Below the pieces are notes generated by a model that was not told where the DNA came from, searched no databases, and saw only the letters and a program-made list of their open reading frames with translations. A stretch of DNA of 64,000 bases from Oceanobacillus sojae. GTDB taxonomy: Bacteria > Bacillota > Bacilli > Bacillales > Amphibacillaceae. Numbering within the stretch: position 1 is the stretch's first letter; each line of letters starts with the position of its first letter. This document shows positions 18,234 to 27,584 of the stretch, piece by piece. The translations under genes and the position numbers were made by a program. The stretch lies in contig NZ_BJYM01000020.1 of the NCBI RefSeq assembly GCF_007991515.1, positions 1-64,000 on the forward strand, given 5' to 3'.

Positions 18234-20285
18234 ATGTTAGATCAGCGCTCAATTCGACTAGTTGAAGAAATAATGAACCATGAACAGATTACGAAGCTGG
18301 AGCTGATGCAGCAGTTAAAATTATCCGATCGACAGCTGATGTATGACTTTGAGAAGGTGAATGGAATATTGGAAGGTTTTAATATTCCAAAGTTAGAAAT
18401 CAGTCATCGATACTTTCGGATTTCGGCAGAAGCGAAAGAGGTTTTAAGGAAAAAATTACATTCTGACAGGAGCATAGGACAATATAACTTTTCAGAGGAT
18501 AATCGAATTTATATGATTTATCTTTACGTTTATATCAAGAAAGAGCCTGTATCTAATTTTCACTTACAATCTCTGTTTAAAGTAAGTAAAAACACCGCTC
18601 TAAGTGATGTACGAAGGTTAAAAAAGAGTTGTCAGAATAAGGGTCTAATCTTCAGGTACAGCCGAAATGAAGGATACTGTATTGAAGGAAGTGAGATGGA
18701 GAAACGAAGAAGTGTTATTTCATGTATCCATCAATTGTTAGGCCAATCCATGGGAGAGGAATTTATCATTTATATTCTCAGAGCATGGAATCAGGAGGAG
18801 TCTCTAAAACAGACAAGGGACATCATGCAAAGATGGCTTGCAGAGCATGGGGTGCAATTAGTTAAAACAAGAAAAATAGAATTGATTTATTATTTTACAT
18901 TTTTTCAGGCAGGTGGAAAAGAAGAACTATTCTTTTCGGAGGAAGAGAAGGAATTGCTGACAAAACAATCATTACTTCCTTTAGCAGGTTCTCTTTCTGA
19001 GCAGTTGTATGGAGAGGCGAGGGCAGTACAAGAAGTATATCTTGTAACGATTTTATTATTAACAGCAATAGAACATATTCAGCGGGTGGATACCCCTGAG
19101 CTACTAACATTATCAGAGGAGATTATTGAGGAGTTTGAAAAAAATACACTGCTTCCTGTGAAGAATAAACAGCTTTTGAAAGAAAGTTTATTTAATCACT
19201 TAGTTCCTGCCTACTTCCGAATTTTATTTGAAATTCCTTTTCATAATTCTTTATCAACAACTATCCAATCGGAGTATGCTGAGCTGTTCCAATTTGTAAA
19301 ACGCTCCTTATTACCACTGGAGAGCTGGACAGGAAAAGAAATAAGTGAGAATGAAATTGGATTCTTCACCATGCATTTTGGCAGTATTATTGATCGTCAA
19401 AATACAATGGAAATTGGACGGGTTACGGGATTAATTGTTTGTGCAAATGGAATCAGTTCATCCATGATGCTCGCTTCTCAACTGAAAGAATTATTTCCAG
19501 AAATATATTTTTCAGAGGTGTTTAATGGAGATCAATTTGCTGATATATCTGTGCAAAACTATGATTTAGTATTTTCAACCATACCGGTAGAATCTTCCAA
19601 GCCGACATTTGTAGTGAAGCCGTTGATGACTCAGGTGGAGAAGAAGCATTTGCTGCAATCCGTTTATAAACATTTTCCTAATTTATCGAGCCATTCAAAG
19701 CATTTGATGATTGATGAGATTATGACTGTCATCAAAAATAATGCAACAGTCACCAATGAAGAAAAACTTTATGGAAGTCTCGTTCAATTATTTTACGCAA
19801 CAAGTAATCAAAAAGAGGTGTATAAACCTATGTTATCCGAGTTATTGACAAAAGATATGATTCAAATCACAGAAGAGCATCTGGAATGGGAAGAAGCAAT
19901 CCGTAAAGCTTCTATTCCATTACTTGACCAAAATAATATTCAAGAATCATATGTAGAAGCCATGATTAATAATGTGAAAGAATTGGGAACTTATATCCAC
20001 GTTGGAAAGGGTGTAGGTATCCCCCATGCAAGACCTGAGAATGGTGTAAATAAGTTAGGCATGTCAATGCTTAAATTAAAAAGACCAGCCGCATTATTAG
20101 GAAAAGAGGAGCACCAGATTGATTTAATCATTTGCTTAGCAGCAGTGGATAATGAAGCACATTTAAAAGCTTTGGCCCAATTAACCAAAATATTAGGAAA
20201 TGCTTCTTTCCTTAATCGTTTGAAAGAAACAGATTCAATAGACGAAATGATATTAACTATTCAAGAGGGGGAAAAGGTGTTATGA
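18234..20285 (+). CDS. PRD-containing PTS-controlled transcription activator (with EIIB- and EIIA-like domains)
   Basis: This 683-residue regulator has N-terminal helix-turn-helix domains (to about residue 165), two PRDs (about 170-395), a GatB-like EIIB domain (LIVCANGISSSMM, about 403) and an EIIA domain of the mannitol/fructose class with active His598 in GIPHARPEN. The layout is that of MtlR/LicR/UlaR-type activators, controlled by phosphorylation. The C-terminal EIIA probably also feeds the neighbouring EIIB and EIIC, since no separate EIIA is present. The ATG at 18234 follows GAGGTGAG. Its stop overlaps the EIIB start (ATGA). Confidence 0.88.
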   Translation: MLDQRSIRLVEEIMNHEQITKLELMQQLKLSDRQLMYDFEKVNGILEGFNIPKLEISHRYFRISAEAKEVLRKKLHSDRSIGQYNFSEDNRIYMIYLYVYIKKEPVSNFHLQSLFKVSKNTALSDVRRLKKSCQNKGLIFRYSRNEGYCIEGSEMEKRRSVISCIHQLLGQSMGEEFIIYILRAWNQEESLKQTRDIMQRWLAEHGVQLVKTRKIELIYYFTFFQAGGKEELFFSEEEKELLTKQSLLPLAGSLSEQLYGEARAVQEVYLVTILLLTAIEHIQRVDTPELLTLSEEIIEEFEKNTLLPVKNKQLLKESLFNHLVPAYFRILFEIPFHNSLSTTIQSEYAELFQFVKRSLLPLESWTGKEISENEIGFFTMHFGSIIDRQNTMEIGRVTGLIVCANGISSSMMLASQLKELFPEIYFSEVFNGDQFADISVQNYDLVFSTIPVESSKPTFVVKPLMTQVEKKHLLQSVYKHFPNLSSHSKHLMIDEIMTVIKNNATVTNEEKLYGSLVQLFYATSNQKEVYKPMLSELLTKDMIQITEEHLEWEEAIRKASIPLLDQNNIQESYVEAMINNVKELGTYIHVGKGVGIPHARPENGVNKLGMSMLKLKRPAALLGKEEHQIDLIICLAAVDNEAHLKALAQLTKILGNASFLNRLKETDSIDEMILTIQEGEKVL

Positions 20286-20563
20286 AAATTTTAACAGTGT
20301 GTGGATCAGGGTTAGGTACGAGTTTTATGGTAGAAATGAATATTAATCAAATTTTACAAGAATTAGGCGTGACGGGGATAGAGGTGGCACATTCAGATTT
20401 GAGTTCTGCAACTCCAGGTGATGCAAATGTCTTTTTCTTAGCGAAGGATATTGCTGACGGTGGAAGTCATTTAGGTGAAGTTATCGTCATGGAAAGTATT
20501 ATTGATATGGATGAGCTGCGTGAAAAGGTAGAGAAATTGGTACGTGAAAAAGGTTATCTATAA
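20282..20563 (+). CDS. PTS ascorbate-type EIIB component (UlaB/SgaB-like)
   Basis: A 93-residue cytoplasmic EIIB. The phospho-acceptor is Cys7 in LTVCGSGLGTS. The length and sequence match the lactose/ascorbate EIIB fold paired with SgaT/UlaA. It passes phosphate from EIIA to the incoming substrate at EIIC. It is translationally coupled to the regulator and 33 nt ahead of EIIC. Confidence 0.9.
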   Translation: MKILTVCGSGLGTSFMVEMNINQILQELGVTGIEVAHSDLSSATPGDANVFFLAKDIADGGSHLGEVIVMESIIDMDELREKVEKLVREKGYL

Positions 20564-20596
20564 ACAGTCACTTAACTGAAAAGGGAGGTTTTCCAT

Positions 20597-21955
20597 GTGA
20601 GTACAATGATTGATATTTTAAGTGAACCGGCGATACTTGTCGCTTTAATCGCTTTAATTGGTTTAATTGCTCAGAAGAAAGGTATTGCGGATACCGTTAA
20701 GGGAACAACAAAAACTTTTGTCGGTTTCCTTGTTATTGCAGCTGGTGCAGGCATTCTATCTGGATCTCTAACACCATTTGGATCGATGTTTGAAGAGGCT
20801 TTTAATGTATCTGGTGTCGTGCCGAATAATGAAGCAGTAGTTGCCTTAGCTTTAACGGATTATGGCACAACAACAGCCCTGATTATGTTTTTTGGGATGA
20901 TTGTTAATATATTAATTGCCCGTTTTACCAGATATAAATATATCTTCTTAACAGGACACCACACGCTTTATTTAGCTTGTATGCTGGCTGTTATTATGGC
21001 AGTTGCCGGTTTTAATACATTCGGATTAATTGCGGCAGGATCAGTTGCTTTGGGTATTGTAATGACATTATCTCCAGCAATCTTGCAGCCTTTTATGCGT
21101 CAATTAACAGGAAACGATAATGTTGCGTTGGGTCATTTCAGCGCTGTTGGCTATGCAGCAAGCGGATTAGTCGGAAAACTATTTAAAGGAAGTAAAGAAA
21201 CGTCTACCGAGAATATTAAATTTCCAAATGGTTTAGGGTTTTTACGGGATAGCACAGTAAGTATTGCTTTAACGATGATAGTAATGTATTTAATTGTTGC
21301 TTTCTTTGCCGGTCCGACATTTATTGAAGCGGAATTAAGCGGAGGTACAAACTTTCTGGTATTTTCATTAATTCAAGCGGGGACATTTGCTGCAGGGGTA
21401 TTTGTCATTCTTTCTGGGGTACGTCTTGTACTTGCTGAAATTGTACCAGCATTTAAAGGTATCTCTACAAAACTGGTTCCAAACGCCAAACCGGCATTGG
21501 ATGTTCCTATTATTTTCACTTATGCACCGAATGCCGTATTAATTGGCTTTTTCTCCAGTTTTCTTGGTGGTATTGCAAGTATGGTAGCCATGATTTTTTT
21601 AGGAGGAGTAATTATTCTTCCGGGCGTCGTTCCTCACTTTTTTACCGGAGCAGCAGCTGGGGTGTTTGGTAATGCTACCGGCGGGTTTAAAGGATCAGTT
21701 GCCGGTGCATTTGTAAACGGAATTATCATTTCCTTCTTACCAGTTTTCTTAATGCCGGTACTTGGAGATTTAGGGTTTGCCAATACAACCTTCTCTGATG
21801 CTGACTTTGGTGTATCAGGTCTCTTCTTTGGAAGCCTGGCAAACTATGCAGGTCCGATTGCTATTACGATTAGCTTAGCAGTGATTATTCTTCTGATGAT
21901 AGTTCCAGGAAAAAAGAAAAATAATAATCAATCAGAAGAATCAAAGGTTGGTTAA
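20597..21955 (+). CDS. PTS ascorbate-type EIIC permease (UlaA/SgaT family)
   Basis: The 452-residue integral membrane protein has about eleven segments. It shows UlaA features: LTDYGTTTALIMFFGM, FLTGHHTLYLACMLA, a PVFLMPVLGDLGF segment and GLFFGSLANYAGP. UlaA imports L-ascorbate as the 6-phosphate; family members also take other acids or pentoses, so the substrate is uncertain. GTG start, 8 nt after GGGAGG. Confidence 0.88.
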   Translation: MSTMIDILSEPAILVALIALIGLIAQKKGIADTVKGTTKTFVGFLVIAAGAGILSGSLTPFGSMFEEAFNVSGVVPNNEAVVALALTDYGTTTALIMFFGMIVNILIARFTRYKYIFLTGHHTLYLACMLAVIMAVAGFNTFGLIAAGSVALGIVMTLSPAILQPFMRQLTGNDNVALGHFSAVGYAASGLVGKLFKGSKETSTENIKFPNGLGFLRDSTVSIALTMIVMYLIVAFFAGPTFIEAELSGGTNFLVFSLIQAGTFAAGVFVILSGVRLVLAEIVPAFKGISTKLVPNAKPALDVPIIFTYAPNAVLIGFFSSFLGGIASMVAMIFLGGVIILPGVVPHFFTGAAAGVFGNATGGFKGSVAGAFVNGIIISFLPVFLMPVLGDLGFANTTFSDADFGVSGLFFGSLANYAGPIAITISLAVIILLMIVPGKKKNNNQSEESKVG

Positions 21956-21971
21956 ACAGAAAAGACGACAA

Positions 21972-22016
21972 AGAACAAGTGCATATAAGTGAGCAGTAAT
22001 TGTATGCACTTGTTCT
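21972..22016 (+). other. Stem-loop between EIIC and transketolase
   Basis: AGAACAAGTGCATA and TATGCACTTGTTCT form a perfect 14-bp stem with a 17-nt loop. There is no T run, so it may be a partial terminator or an mRNA-processing element rather than a full stop. Confidence 0.6.
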
Positions 22017-22062
22017 GCTATATCAATAAACGAATCTTATCTTATATTGGAGGCAGATTTTT

Positions 22063-24057
22063 ATGACTACAAAGGATTACACTATTTCTGAATTATCCAT
22101 TAACACGATTCGCACACTAACCATTGACAGTGTAGAAAAAGCGCAGCATGGTCATGCAGGAATGCCGATGGGAGCAGCGGCAATGGCTTATGCTTTATGG
22201 AAAAAGCATTTAACGATTAATCCTGAAAATCCAAGCTGGTTTAATAGAGATCGCTTTGTACTCTCAGCAGGGCATGGGTCCAATCTTCTTTATAATTTAT
22301 TACATTTGTCCGGTTATCCTGTTACCATTGACGATTTAAAGCAGACAAGACAGTGGGGAAGTAAAACACCAGGGCATCCAGAATACGGAATCACTCCCGG
22401 AGTAGAGGCAACTACAGGTCCATTAGGTCAAGGCATACCAGTAAGTGTGGGGATGGCCATTGCAGAAAAACATTTGGCTGAGGTTTATAATAGACCAAAC
22501 TTTAAAATGGTAGATCATTATACGTATACAATTTGTGGTGACGGTGATCTAATGGAAGGCGTTTCCTATGAAGCTATCTCTCTTGCAGGTCACCTTCAGC
22601 TGGATAAGCTTATTGTTCTCTATGATTCTAATGATATCAGTTTAGATGGTGACTTAGATATTTCCTTTAGCGACCATATTCAAAAACGCTTTGAAGCAGC
22701 CCGCTGGCAATATTTAAAAGTAGAAGCTGGCAATGATACAGAAGCAATTTCAAAAGCAATTGAAGAGGCAAAACAAGATCAAGAGCGTCCAACTGTGATT
22801 GAAATAAAAACAACCATTGGCTACGGCTCTCCAAGCTTACAGGGAACCCATCATGCGCATAGTGATCCATTAGGAAAAGAGGAAATTGAACGTACGAAAG
22901 AAGTATATGGATGGCAATATGAACCTTTTCATGTACCAGAAGAAGTGTATGAGGATTTTGCGTCTATTAAAGAGAATGGAAAGGCTGCTGAAGAGAATTG
23001 GCATAAACAGTTTGAAGCCTATAAAGCAGATTATCCTGAACTTGCAGAGCAATTAAAACGAATTATTGACGGTGAGCTGGCTGATGGCTGGGATACAGAA
23101 CTTCCAGCATATTCTTCAGAAGACATACTTGCAACACGAGTGGCATCAGGGGACACATTGAATAAATTAGCACAGAAACTTCCTGAGTTTATAGGCGGTT
23201 CTGCAGATCTGGATTCCTCTACGAAAACAAGGTTAACGAATGAAGCTGATTTTAAAAGAGGTCAATATCAAGGAAGAAATCTCCGTTTTGGTGTCCGGGA
23301 GTTTGCAATGGGGGCGATTGCCAATGGCTTAGCACTTCATCATTTACGTCCATTTGTCAGCACATTCTTTGTATTTTCGGACTATCTGCGTCCGGCAATC
23401 CGTTTAGCTTCTTTAATGGAGCTGCCAGTTACGTATGTATTCACACATGATTCCGTTGCTGTAGGACAGGATGGTCCAACCCACCAGCCAATCGAGCATT
23501 TAGCATCCTTCCGGGCAATGCCGGGATTGTCTGTCATCCGTCCGGCTGATGCAAATGAAACGAAAGAGGCGTGGAAGCTGGCTGTAGAAAATACTTCTCA
23601 ACCAACAATGCTTGTTCTTGGCAGACAGGGTTTGCCTACATTAAAGGATTCAGCGGAGCTTGCCAAAGAAGGTGTTGAAAAAGGGGCTTATGTGATTTCT
23701 AAAGCAGTTCAAGAACCAGAAGGAATTCTAATTGCTGCCGGCTCAGAAGTCAATTTAGCTGTAGAAGCTCAAAGAGAATTAGAAAAACAAGGTACATTTG
23801 TCAATGTTGTAAGTATGCCGAGCTGGGACCGTTTTGAAAAACAGCCGGAAGCTTATAAAGAGAGTGTTCTACCAAAAAATATAAAAAAACGAGTATCTGT
23901 TGAAATGGGCTCTAAGCTTGGCTGGAGAGAATACGTCGGGGATAGTGGAATTGTTATGAGTATTGATTCATTCGGCGCATCTGCACCTGGAAATGAGGTT
24001 ATTGAAAGATATGGTTATACTGTTGAAAATGTAGTTAATACGTATAAAAAATTATAA
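22063..24057 (+). CDS. tkt: Transketolase
   Basis: Transketolase moves two-carbon units between ketoses and aldoses in the pentose phosphate pathway, with thiamine diphosphate. The 664-residue protein is full length. Motifs are STDGCCDLMEG-type cofactor loop ICGDGDLMEGVSYEA, HGHAGMPMGAA near the N-terminus, GSADLDSST, and VREFAMGAIANGLALH with the catalytic Glu. Lying downstream of the ascorbate-type PTS, it could be a dedicated copy for pentose phosphate formed from the imported compound; the housekeeping copy may be elsewhere. GGAGGC precedes the ATG. Confidence 0.96.
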   Translation: MTTKDYTISELSINTIRTLTIDSVEKAQHGHAGMPMGAAAMAYALWKKHLTINPENPSWFNRDRFVLSAGHGSNLLYNLLHLSGYPVTIDDLKQTRQWGSKTPGHPEYGITPGVEATTGPLGQGIPVSVGMAIAEKHLAEVYNRPNFKMVDHYTYTICGDGDLMEGVSYEAISLAGHLQLDKLIVLYDSNDISLDGDLDISFSDHIQKRFEAARWQYLKVEAGNDTEAISKAIEEAKQDQERPTVIEIKTTIGYGSPSLQGTHHAHSDPLGKEEIERTKEVYGWQYEPFHVPEEVYEDFASIKENGKAAEENWHKQFEAYKADYPELAEQLKRIIDGELADGWDTELPAYSSEDILATRVASGDTLNKLAQKLPEFIGGSADLDSSTKTRLTNEADFKRGQYQGRNLRFGVREFAMGAIANGLALHHLRPFVSTFFVFSDYLRPAIRLASLMELPVTYVFTHDSVAVGQDGPTHQPIEHLASFRAMPGLSVIRPADANETKEAWKLAVENTSQPTMLVLGRQGLPTLKDSAELAKEGVEKGAYVISKAVQEPEGILIAAGSEVNLAVEAQRELEKQGTFVNVVSMPSWDRFEKQPEAYKESVLPKNIKKRVSVEMGSKLGWREYVGDSGIVMSIDSFGASAPGNEVIERYGYTVENVVNTYKKL

Positions 24058-24090
24058 CGAAAAAGGTTGGGAGAAGAATAGTCAAAATGA

Positions 24091-24134
24091 CAAATAGTGA
24101 CTTTCCACTTTGAAGTGGGAAGTCACTATTTTTG
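24091..24134 (+). terminator. Terminator of transketolase
   Basis: AAATAGTGACTTTCCACTT pairs with AAGTGGGAAGTCACTATTT (one mismatch) around a short loop, followed by T. Confidence 0.88.
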
Positions 24135-24282
24135 TGGTGTGTAAATATTTATAATAAAGCGGTCAATCGATATATTTTTAACTAAGATAATTACACAGCT
24201 TGTTTTAGAACTTTAATGAACGTGGGATACTGAAAATAAATAAGTCCTAAATAATAAAAAAAACTGGCAAGGATAATTCGAT

Positions 24283-25005
24283 ATGATATTAAAAAAAATA
24301 AAACAAAAAACAGAATCTGATAGTTCTTTCCCTTGGATTCTACTCCAAAAATGGGAGCATATCTTGTTTCTTCACTATCCAATATCACCTGAAACAATAA
24401 AAACCTACCTTCCAAGAGAAGTAGAGCTGGATACATATAATGGACAGGCATGGATCAGTATTGTCTCTTTTACAGTTAGCAGGAACCAGTTTCGTTTTTT
24501 TTTAAGAGTTCCTTATACATATCCAATGCTGCAAATAAATGTAAGAACTTATATAAAGAGAAAAGGAGAAATAGGTGTTTATTTTTTTACAATGGATACA
24601 AATAAATTATCTGCTGCTTTGGGAGGAAGGATAATAAACGCTCCTTTTCTTCATGCAGATATGGTTATGAGGAAATTTGCAAACACATATCATATATACA
24701 GTGCCCGTAAAGGAGAGCTGTCTGCTGAATTTGAGGCAAGGTATTTTCCAGCAGGAGCTGCTTTCTATCCTGAAAAACAGAGTCTTGATTATTGGCTGTT
24801 GGAGCGGTATATTTTCTGGTCTTATAAAAAAGGCAGGTTATATCGTGGAGATATTAAGCATGATCGATGGAAAATAAGAAATGCTGAGGTAAATATAGAA
24901 AAACAATCTTTATTTTTACCGGAGAATGCTATAGGAGAGGCCCCATTAGTACATTATGCCGGTTCTAAGGTTGCGCTAAACGGAGTGATTAAAAAAGTAA
25001 AATAA
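24283..25005 (+). CDS. DUF2071 (YqjF-like) protein
   Basis: The 240-residue protein carries the DUF2071 pattern: an early FLHYPISPETIKTYLPREVELDTYNGQAWIS, then YPMLQINVRTYIKRKGE and GVYFFTMD. The family resembles acetoacetate decarboxylase folds but has no assigned reaction. No signal peptide or membrane segment is visible. AAGGATAATTCGAT precedes the ATG. It is a single-gene unit with a terminator. Confidence 0.85.
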   Translation: MILKKIKQKTESDSSFPWILLQKWEHILFLHYPISPETIKTYLPREVELDTYNGQAWISIVSFTVSRNQFRFFLRVPYTYPMLQINVRTYIKRKGEIGVYFFTMDTNKLSAALGGRIINAPFLHADMVMRKFANTYHIYSARKGELSAEFEARYFPAGAAFYPEKQSLDYWLLERYIFWSYKKGRLYRGDIKHDRWKIRNAEVNIEKQSLFLPENAIGEAPLVHYAGSKVALNGVIKKVK

Positions 25006-25048
25006 GATTCCATGTAAGACCAAAACTTAACATGAAATCTTATTTTTT
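25001..25048. terminator. Terminator between the DUF2071 and phnE genes
   Basis: AAGATTCCATGT and ACATGAAATCTT form a stem with one mismatch, followed by T6 on the plus strand. It separates convergent genes. Confidence 0.82.
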
Positions 25049-25064
25049 ATAGCACTATTTGAAA

Positions 25065-25868
25065 CTAAACCAGCCGCTTCCTGATCTGCGCACTGATAAT
25101 ATCAATCAACGTAACTACAACAATAATAACCAGTAAAATCAATCCAACCTCGGACCAATTCCGGTTTGTTGTTGCAATGGTAATGAGTGTTCCAATACCG
25201 CCGGCTCCGATGATACCTAAAATGGTGGAAGCGCGGACGTCAATTTCAAACCGATAAATTGCATAGGATAAGAATTCCGGAATAATCTGTGGAATAATTC
25301 CATACACAAGTACCTGGAGCTTATTCGCTCCGTTTGCCTCTAATGCTTCAACTACATTCATATCAATGGACTCAATAACTTCACTATAAAGCTTGCCCAG
25401 CATCCCGATGGATCCGATTGCGATGGCAATAACCCCGGCGAAGGGTCTCGGACCTACAGCCGCTACGAACATTAAAGCTAAAACAAGCTCTGGGAAAGCA
25501 CGGATTGCATTCAATGCCCATTTTGAGGCAGTGTTTAAGAATTTATTTCTCACCATATTACGTGCAGCAAAGAAGCCAAAAGGAATAGCTAAAATTGCTG
25601 CCATCAAAGTACCTGTATAAGCCATCAGCAATGTTTCCCACATAAGCCCCATTACTTTCCCGAAGGCTGACCAGTCGGGAGAGAACAATTGAGGTATAAC
25701 ACGTGTTAAGCTTTCAATTGTATGCTGACTGAAAACACGGCTCCAGCGGATTTCAATACTTGTAAACGTCCAGATATAGATGGCAAGAAGAATAATTCCA
25801 ATAATATATGGTCTCATCTTTTGCCAAGGTGTTTTCTTCGGTTTAGGAGGTAGCGTAAATTCTGTCAT
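25065..25868 (-). CDS. phnE: Phosphonate/phosphite-type ABC permease (second PhnE)
   Basis: The 267-residue permease has six membrane segments and the ABC coupling loop EALEANGANKLQVLVYGIIPQIIPEF. It shares the block FEIDVRASTILGIIGAGGIG with its neighbour, a PhnE hallmark. Two different PhnE chains imply a heterodimeric channel. Its start overlaps the end of the other permease gene by 4 nt. Substrate could be phosphonates, phosphite or phosphate; it cannot be told from the permease. Confidence 0.9.
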   Translation of the reverse strand: MTEFTLPPKPKKTPWQKMRPYIIGIILLAIYIWTFTSIEIRWSRVFSQHTIESLTRVIPQLFSPDWSAFGKVMGLMWETLLMAYTGTLMAAILAIPFGFFAARNMVRNKFLNTASKWALNAIRAFPELVLALMFVAAVGPRPFAGVIAIAIGSIGMLGKLYSEVIESIDMNVVEALEANGANKLQVLVYGIIPQIIPEFLSYAIYRFEIDVRASTILGIIGAGGIGTLITIATTNRNWSEVGLILLVIIVVVTLIDIISAQIRKRLV

Positions 25869-26665
25869 ATTAGTCGCTCCCTTATTTTGTTACTAATGTA
25901 ATCAATAATCACAACGGATATAAAGATAATAATAATAATTGTCATTACGTTTGGATAGTTGGCCCAGCTTACCTGCTGATTTAACAGAAGACCGATACCT
26001 CCGGCTCCTACAAAACCGAGAACAAGAGACGCGCGGACATTTACTTCAAATACATACAGTCCAAACGAAACAAATTGAGGGAGTACCTGTGGCATGACCG
26101 CATACGTAATAACCTGCAGTGTATTTCCACCGGAAGCACGTATTGCCTCAATCGGATTCATATCAATGGATTCAATAGTTTCGTACAATAATTTAGCTAG
26201 TAAACCTAAAGAGAAAATGATTAATGCCATAATACCCGGAAAAACGCCAACGCCAAAGATACCTACAAAGATCAGTGCAAGTAATATATCTGGTATTGTA
26301 CGTAACACGTTCATAATAAAACGAACCGGCTGATGAATAAATGGATTTGGAAAAAGGTTAGCAGCCGATAATAGGCTGATAGGAATACTGATCAGTGCAG
26401 CGACTGTGGTTGCAATGATTGCCATATGTAAGGTTTCAATCAGCTGTGGCATCACAGTTGATGCATAACTCCAATGTGGAGGAAAAAGGCTTTGGGCAAT
26501 ATTAATAAAACCATTTTTTCCGTTCCATAAATCAAGAAGAGAAGATTCCGTTTTTATTGAAGTAAACAGATAAAAACCAACAATGATAATGAAAATAGCA
26601 GATATCCGTAATTTCGTTTTATTGGATGATATGCCCTGCAATGTTGGCTGATTTGTTTTACTCAT
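25865..26665 (-). CDS. phnE: Phosphonate/phosphite-type ABC permease (first PhnE)
   Basis: A 266-residue membrane subunit, paralogue of the next one, with coupling loop EAIRASGGNTLQVITYAVMPQ and the conserved block FEVNVRASLVLGFVGAGGIG. It overlaps phnC by 8 nt, showing tight operon translation. It forms the channel of the PhnCDE importer. Confidence 0.9.
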   Translation of the reverse strand: MSKTNQPTLQGISSNKTKLRISAIFIIIVGFYLFTSIKTESSLLDLWNGKNGFINIAQSLFPPHWSYASTVMPQLIETLHMAIIATTVAALISIPISLLSAANLFPNPFIHQPVRFIMNVLRTIPDILLALIFVGIFGVGVFPGIMALIIFSLGLLAKLLYETIESIDMNPIEAIRASGGNTLQVITYAVMPQVLPQFVSFGLYVFEVNVRASLVLGFVGAGGIGLLLNQQVSWANYPNVMTIIIIIFISVVIIDYISNKIRERLI

Positions 26666-27434
26666 CCTCAGAACCTCCTACTCGGTCCTCATCACGAATT
26701 TTTCTTCCGTAAATCTCTTCGAATGTTGCCTCATTCACATCACTGACAGGCCCGTCATAAACAACTTCACCTGCTCTCATTCCGATAATACGATCTGCAT
26801 ATTCCATTGCCATGTCAATAAAATGCAGGTTGACGATGGTAGTAATATTGTCTTCTTTATTTACTTTCCGCAAATAGGTCATTACCTGATGGGACGTTGG
26901 CGGGTCAAGGGATGCAACCGGTTCATCCGCCAGAATGATATTGGGCTGCTGTGTAAGTACGCGCGCAATGGCTACTCTCTGCTGTTGGCCGCCGCTTAAT
27001 TGATCAGAACGCTGATACAGTTTGTCAGCTATATTCACGCGTTCTAAACTGCGATATGCCAAAGCCAGGTCTTCTTTTGGATACAGGTTAAACATACTCC
27101 TTAGCGTCCCTGTATGACCTAAGCGGCCGGAAATAACATTTTTCATTACCGAGGAGCGTTTTACAAGATTATAATTTTGAAAAATCATACCGACCTTTGT
27201 CCGCAATTTACGAAGCTCACGGGACCCGTAATTTAAAATATTCTCATTATCAATCAGCAGATCGCCGCCAGTTGGCTTAACCAGACGATTTATACTGCGG
27301 ATCAATGTTGATTTTCCGGCACCGGATAATCCGACAACAACAACGAATTCTCCAGGATTGATTTGAAGATTGATATTTTTTAAACCTTGCGTTCCATTTG
27401 GATAAACAAGGGAAACATCTTTAAATTCTATCAT
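26658..27434 (-). CDS. phnC: Phosphonate/phosphite-type ABC ATPase PhnC
   Basis: The 258-residue ATPase has Walker A GLSGAGKST (about residue 34), signature LSGGQQQRVAIARVL and Walker B IILADEPVASLDP. The opening MIEFKDVSLVYPNGTQGLKNINL and FNLYPKEDLALAYRSLERV are typical of PhnC. It energises the importer. GGAGAT precedes the ATG. No C-P lyase or phosphite dehydrogenase gene lies nearby. Confidence 0.92.
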   Translation of the reverse strand: MIEFKDVSLVYPNGTQGLKNINLQINPGEFVVVVGLSGAGKSTLIRSINRLVKPTGGDLLIDNENILNYGSRELRKLRTKVGMIFQNYNLVKRSSVMKNVISGRLGHTGTLRSMFNLYPKEDLALAYRSLERVNIADKLYQRSDQLSGGQQQRVAIARVLTQQPNIILADEPVASLDPPTSHQVMTYLRKVNKEDNITTIVNLHFIDMAMEYADRIIGMRAGEVVYDGPVSDVNEATFEEIYGRKIRDEDRVGGSEDE

Positions 27435-27506
27435 GATGGAAATCTCCTTTTTATTTAAGGGTTATCAGGAGTCTATGAAGATGAAGTGCCTCCTTTTTTT
27501 CAATAA

Positions 27507-27543
27507 GACTCTAAGAGAAAGATAATCTCTTCCTCTTAGAATC
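27507..27543 (-). other. Hairpin between phnD and phnC
   Basis: On the minus strand GATTCTAAGAG pairs with CTCTTAGAGTC (11 bp, one G-U). No T run follows. Such a hairpin after a binding-protein gene often protects its mRNA and gives more binding protein than transporter. Confidence 0.5.
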
Positions 27544-27584
27544 ATAAGAGTATCCGGCAATCCTCTTGATTATTAAGGTACTGT

